A stretch of 17,282 bases of DNA from Hydrogenophaga sp. (GTDB lineage: Bacteria; Pseudomonadota; Gammaproteobacteria; Burkholderiales; Burkholderiaceae), in contig JALOSH010000140.1 of assembly GCA_025458545.1 (NCBI GenBank), forward strand, positions 1 through 17,282. Direction: 5' to 3'. Each line of letters opens with the position of its first letter. Position 1 is the stretch's first letter. The notes beneath the pieces were generated by a model. That model saw only the letters and a program-made list of their open reading frames with translations. It made no database searches and was not told the DNA's origin. Below are positions 13,570-17,282 of this stretch, piece after piece. The position numbers were made by a program, and so were the translations under genes.

Positions 13570-15927
13570 ATGACCTATTCCCTCAATACCCTCAACGCCG
13601 ACCAGGCGCAGGCGTCCCCCTCGGGGGTGTCCCGTTTTGCACAGGAAATCACGCTGGTGCTGGGTGCGCTTGCCCTGGCGTTTTCGCTGCTGGCGCTGCT
13701 GAGCCATTCGGTGGCCGACCCGGCCTGGAGCACCACCGGCACCCGGGACGAAGTGGGTAACTGGGGTGGCCGACTCGGGGCCCTGCTGGCCGACGGCGCT
13801 TATTACCTGTTCGGCTTTTCGCTCTGGTGGGCCTTTCTGGCGGGCCTGCGCGCCTGGTTGTCTGCCCTGGCGCGCTGGATCCGGGGCCAGCAGGGCTTGG
13901 TGACCGAAGAGGAAAGTGTGGTGGCCGTGCGCGTTTGGCAGCGCCCGTGGGCACGTCGCAGCCTGTTCTGGCTGGCCTTGCTGGTCCTCATGGCGGCCAG
14001 CGCGGTGCTCGAATGGTCACGGTTGTACCGTTTTGATGAGCTGCTGCCCGGGCATGCGGGTGGGGTGTTGGGCCAGTGGCTGGGTCCGCTGGTGATGCGC
14101 TGGACCGGTTTCAATGGTTCGGCTCTGGTGATGATGGCGCTGGTGGTGCTGTGCATGCCGGCGGTGTTCCGCTTTTCCTGGGGCCATCTGGCCGAGCTCA
14201 CGGGGGGGACCCTGGACGGCTGGTTCGAGGCCCGGCGCGAAAAGCGCGAGGCCGACGAAGACCTGCGCATCGGCGAGCAGGCGGCGCGCGAGCGCGAAGA
14301 AGTCGTCAAGGTCGAGCGCGTCGAGATCGAGGAGCACCATCCGGTTCCGGTGCTGATCGAGCCCGCGGTCAGCGAAGTCCCGCGCAGCGAGCGTGTGGCC
14401 AAGGAGCGGCAGAAACCCCTGTTTGCCGAGATGCCCGACAGCAAGCTGCCGCAGGTGGATCTGCTGGACAGCGCGCCGGGCCAGCAGGCGGGCGTCGACA
14501 GTCAAACGCTGGAGATGACCAGCCGCCTGATCGAGAAGAAGCTCAAGGACTTCGGCGTCGAGGTCCGCGTGGTGGCGGCCGCGCCGGGCCCGGTGATCAC
14601 GCGCTACGAGATCGAGCCGGCCACCGGCGTCAAGGGCTCGCAGATCGTCAACCTCAGCCGCGACCTGGCGCGCTCGCTGTCATTGGTCTCGATCCGCGTG
14701 ATCGAGACCATTCCGGGCAAGAACCTGATGGCGCTGGAGCTGCCCAACGCCAAGCGGCAGACCATCAAGCTCAGCGAGATCCTGGGCTCGCAGGTCTACA
14801 ACGATGCCAAGAGCCTGCTGACCATGGGCCTGGGCAAGGACATCGCCGGCCAGCCGGTGGTGGCCGATCTGGCCAAGATGCCGCACTGCCTGGTGGCCGG
14901 TACCACCGGTTCGGGCAAGTCGGTGGGCATCAACGCCATGATCCTGTCGCTGCTCTACAAGGCCGACGCCCGGGATGTGCGCCTCCTGCTGATCGATCCC
15001 AAGATGCTGGAACTGAGCGTCTACGAGGGCATTCCGCACCTGCTGTGCCCGGTGGTCACCGACATGAAGCACGCCGCCAACGGCCTGAACTGGTGCGTCG
15101 GCGAAATGGAGAAGCGCTACCGGCTCATGAGCAAGATGGGCGTTCGCAACCTCGCCGGTTTCAACGCCAAGATCGATGAAGCGGCGGCGCGTGGCGAGAT
15201 CATCGGCAACCCGTTCAGCCTGACGCCCGAGCAACCCGAGCCGCTGGAGCGCCTGCCCTACATCGTGGTGGTCATCGACGAACTGGCCGACCTGATGATG
15301 GTGGTGGGCAAAAAGATCGAAGAGCTCATCGCCCGCCTGGCGCAGAAGGCGCGCGCCGCCGGCATCCACCTGATCCTGGCCACGCAGCGGCCCAGCGTGG
15401 ACGTGATCACCGGCCTGATCAAGGCCAACATTCCCACGCGCCTGTCCTTCCAGGTCAGCAGCAAGATCGACAGCCGCACCATCCTGGACCAGATGGGGGC
15501 CGAAACCCTGCTCGGCATGGGTGACATGCTTTACCTGCCCTCCGGCACCGGCTTTCCGGTCCGGGTGCACGGCGCCTTCGTCAGCGACGACGAGGTGCAC
15601 CGTGTGGTCGCCTACCTCAAGGAGCAGGGGGGAGAGCCCAACTACATCGATGGCGTGCTGGAGGCCGCCGGTGGCGACGGCGAAGGCGCCGACCTGTTCG
15701 GCGAGGGCAGTGAAGGCGGTGGCGAGAAAGACCCGCTGTACGACCAGGCGGTGGCCATCGTTCTGCAGGACCGCAAGGCCAGCATCTCCTATGTGCAGCG
15801 CAAGCTCAAGATCGGCTATAACCGCGCGGCCCGCCTGCTCGAAGACATGGAGAACGCAGGCCTGGTGAGCGCACTCACCTCCAGCGGCCAGCGCGACATC
15901 CTGGTGGCGCCGCGCGGCGACGGCTGA
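13570..15927 (+). CDS. ftsK: DNA translocase FtsK
   Basis: FtsK moves chromosome ends through the division septum and activates XerCD at dif. This copy has 785 residues. Four membrane helices lie in the N-terminus (about 26-46, 77-97, 131-148 and 184-203), followed by an acidic, charged linker of only about 100 residues (E. coli FtsK has about 600). In the motor domain Walker A is GTTGSGKS (444-451) and Walker B is [12 protein letters not shown] with Asp570-Glu571. The gamma winged-helix (about 721-785: [38 protein letters not shown]) reads KOPS sequences. The ATG at 13570 follows a GAGG site; an in-frame TTG at 13546 would add eight residues without a ribosome site. lolA and rarA follow on the same strand. 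Confidence 0.96.
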   Translation: MTYSLNTLNADQAQASPSGVSRFAQEITLVLGALALAFSLLALLSHSVADPAWSTTGTRDEVGNWGGRLGALLADGAYYLFGFSLWWAFLAGLRAWLSALARWIRGQQGLVTEEESVVAVRVWQRPWARRSLFWLALLVLMAASAVLEWSRLYRFDELLPGHAGGVLGQWLGPLVMRWTGFNGSALVMMALVVLCMPAVFRFSWGHLAELTGGTLDGWFEARREKREADEDLRIGEQAAREREEVVKVERVEIEEHHPVPVLIEPAVSEVPRSERVAKERQKPLFAEMPDSKLPQVDLLDSAPGQQAGVDSQTLEMTSRLIEKKLKDFGVEVRVVAAAPGPVITRYEIEPATGVKGSQIVNLSRDLARSLSLVSIRVIETIPGKNLMALELPNAKRQTIKLSEILGSQVYNDAKSLLTMGLGKDIAGQPVVADLAKMPHCLVAGTTGSGKSVGINAMILSLLYKADARDVRLLLIDPKMLELSVYEGIPHLLCPVVTDMKHAANGLNWCVGEMEKRYRLMSKMGVRNLAGFNAKIDEAAARGEIIGNPFSLTPEQPEPLERLPYIVVVIDELADLMMVVGKKIEELIARLAQKARAAGIHLILATQRPSVDVITGLIKANIPTRLSFQVSSKIDSRTILDQMGAETLLGMGDMLYLPSGTGFPVRVHGAFVSDDEVHRVVAYLKEQGGEPNYIDGVLEAAGGDGEGADLFGEGSEGGGEKDPLYDQAVAIVLQDRKASISYVQRKLKIGYNRAARLLEDMENAGLVSALTSSGQRDILVAPRGDG

Positions 15928-15981
15928 GCGTTGCCCGGCCGGTGATCTTGAACCTTGTGGGCGCAGCCCGATCCCAGCACC

Positions 15982-16620
15982 ATGATCCGACGATTGTTCC
16001 TGTTTCTGACCCTGACCAGCCTGGCCGTGGTCGCCCGGGCCGATGGCCTGCAACGGCTGGAGAGTTTCCTGCAGGACATGCGCAGTGCCCGGGCCGACTT
16101 CACCCAGGTGGTGACGTCGCCGCAGCGTGCCGGGGAGTCGGCGGCGCGCAGCAAGACCTCGCATGGCCGCTTCGAGTTCCAGCGACCGGGGCGCTTTCGC
16201 TTCGAGTACACGCGGCCCTTCGAGCAGACCATCGTGGCCGACGGCGAGACGCTCTGGCTGCACGACATCGACCTGGAACAGGTGACGGCCCGGCGCCAGC
16301 AGGACGTGCTGGGCAGCACACCGGCAGCGCTGATCGTGGCGGGAACCAGCCTGCGTGAACTGGGCACCCATTTCGAGCTGAAGGCGGACGGTCAGAGCGA
16401 CGGCCTTGAGTGGGTGCAGGCCCGTCCCCGGCAAGGCGATGGCCAGTTGCAGCAGGTGCGGGTCGGGTTTCGCCAGGGCGAACTGGCCCGCCTGGAAATC
16501 GAGGACAGCCTGGGCCAGCGCTCGGTGCTCAGCTTCTCGGGCTGGCAGGCCAATGTGCAGGTGCCGGCGGAGCGCTTCCGCTTCCAGCCGCCACCCGGGG
16601 TGGCGGTGATCCGGCCCTGA
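15982..16620 (+). CDS. lolA: Outer-membrane lipoprotein carrier protein LolA
   Basis: LolA is the periplasmic chaperone that takes lipoproteins from LolCDE to the outer membrane (LolB). The 212-residue precursor has a classic signal peptide, MIRRLFLFLTLTSLAVVARA, with cleavage expected before DGLQRLESF. The mature part shows the family pattern RADFTQVV, GRFEFQRPGRFRFEYTRPFEQ and VADGETLWLHDIDLEQVT, which forms the open beta-barrel. The ATG at 15982 gives the signal peptide directly; the frame stays open to a TTG at 15955 but that would spoil it. No clear ribosome site precedes it. It begins 54 bases after ftsK and ends 3 bases before rarA, so the three are probably one transcript. Confidence 0.94.
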   Translation: MIRRLFLFLTLTSLAVVARADGLQRLESFLQDMRSARADFTQVVTSPQRAGESAARSKTSHGRFEFQRPGRFRFEYTRPFEQTIVADGETLWLHDIDLEQVTARRQQDVLGSTPAALIVAGTSLRELGTHFELKADGQSDGLEWVQARPRQGDGQLQQVRVGFRQGELARLEIEDSLGQRSVLSFSGWQANVQVPAERFRFQPPPGVAVIRP

Positions 16621-16623
16621 CGC

Positions 16624-17282
16624 GTGAAGCCGCCGGAAAGCGCCGTCCACGCGCCGCTGGCCGAACGGCTGCGCCCGCGTCGCCTGGGCGAGGTCATCGG
16701 TCAACAGCACCTGCTGGGCGAGGGCATGGCGCTGCGACTGGCCTTCGAATCCGGCCAGCCGCACAGCTGCATCCTGTGGGGGCCGCCCGGCGTGGGCAAG
16801 ACCACCATCGCGCGCCTCATGGCCGACGCGTTCGACGCCCAGTTCATCACCATCAGTGCCGTGCTCGGCGGCGTCAAGGACATCCGCGAGGCGGTGGAGC
16901 GGGCCGAGGCGGCCCGCGTCGGTCTGCATGGCCAGCGCACCATCGTGTTTGTCGACGAAGTGCACCGCTTCAACAAGAGCCAGCAGGATGCGTTCCTGCC
17001 GCATGTGGAGAGCGGGCTGTTCACCTTCATCGGCGCCACCACCGAAAACCCGTCCTTCGAGGTCAATTCCGCTCTGCTGTCGCGGGCGGCGGTCTATGTG
17101 CTGCAGCCCCTGGACGAGGACGACCTGCGGCAACTGGTGCAGCGGGCGCGGGACATCGGCGCGGTTCCGGACGTCGAGAAGGCGGCCGAAGACCGGCTGG
17201 TCGCCTACGCCGACGGGGATGCGCGTCGTCTGCTCAACACCCTGGAGACGCTGGCGGTGGCGGCCGGGCGCGAGAAGCTCGA
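16624..17282 (+). CDS. rarA: Replication-associated recombination protein A (N-terminal part)
   Basis: RarA (MgsA) is a clamp-loader-like AAA+ ATPase that acts at stalled replication forks. The first 219 residues are visible and the gene runs out of the window. [22 protein letters not shown] is the typical opening. Walker A is [10 protein letters not shown], Walker [19 protein letters not shown], and the sensor region [19 protein letters not shown] is unmistakable. The start is GTG at 16624, 3 bases after the lolA stop, consistent with translational coupling. A DnaX subunit is excluded by the [10 protein letters not shown] motif. Confidence 0.95.
   Translation, partial: MKPPESAVHAPLAERLRPRRLGEVIGQQHLLGEGMALRLAFESGQPHSCILWGPPGVGKTTIARLMADAFDAQFITISAVLGGVKDIREAVERAEAARVGLHGQRTIVFVDEVHRFNKSQQDAFLPHVESGLFTFIGATTENPSFEVNSALLSRAAVYVLQPLDEDDLRQLVQRARDIGAVPDVEKAAEDRLVAYADGDARRLLNTLETLAVAAGREKL

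Noticed and set aside
14680..17133. An 817-codon open frame on the minus strand opposite ftsK, lolA and rarA
   Set aside because: It is antisense to three clear genes. It is rich in His, Gln, Leu and Gly runs, as expected from the complement of GC-rich coding sequence, and has no recognisable domain.

Overview
The window is GC-rich, densely packed chromosomal DNA. Gene content and order point to a betaproteobacterium of the Burkholderiales, most likely Comamonadaceae-like. The signs are a PAS-type aerotaxis receptor opening MRNNQPVTQ, a DesA desaturase with a long helical tail, the L28-L33 pair, and the run ftsK-lolA-rarA. The family assignment is inferred from recognised proteins, not from a search. 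I see no tRNA, rRNA, CRISPR array, insertion sequence, prophage or integrase, and no stretch over 300 bases without a gene.

Left part (1-5454): the end of an unidentified gene is followed by a chemoreceptor (cytoplasmic PAS, two membrane helices, HAMP, signalling hairpin, C-terminal zinc-binding CZB domain) behind a sigma28-like promoter. On the minus strand lies a two-gene operon for a large and a small acyl-CoA dehydrogenase of the PimC/PimD type, probably one heteromeric enzyme. yceH follows.

Middle part (5470-10985): purN, divergent from yceH, is frameshifted by what looks like a 19-base loss near its start. Convergent with it is the pair prfC-yqaA (release factor 3 and a DedA/YqaA-like membrane protein). 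Divergent from prfC is an RsmB-type rRNA cytosine methyltransferase, then the membrane fatty-acid desaturase with its own promoter. A perfect 17-bp stem terminator closes this part.

Right part (11099-17282): minus-strand rpmG, rpmB and trxB; rpmB has lost its conserved first ~20 codons. Divergent from trxB is a Crp/Fnr-family regulator, then ftsK, lolA and the start of rarA: DNA translocation at division, lipoprotein transport and replication-fork maintenance.

Most of the window is housekeeping and I found no convincing undescribed multi-gene system. The points most worth checking are the two broken conserved genes (purN and rpmB), the structured leader of rpmB, the catalytic-residue layout of the dehydrogenase pair, the desaturase tail and the altered ligand pocket of the Crp-like regulator.
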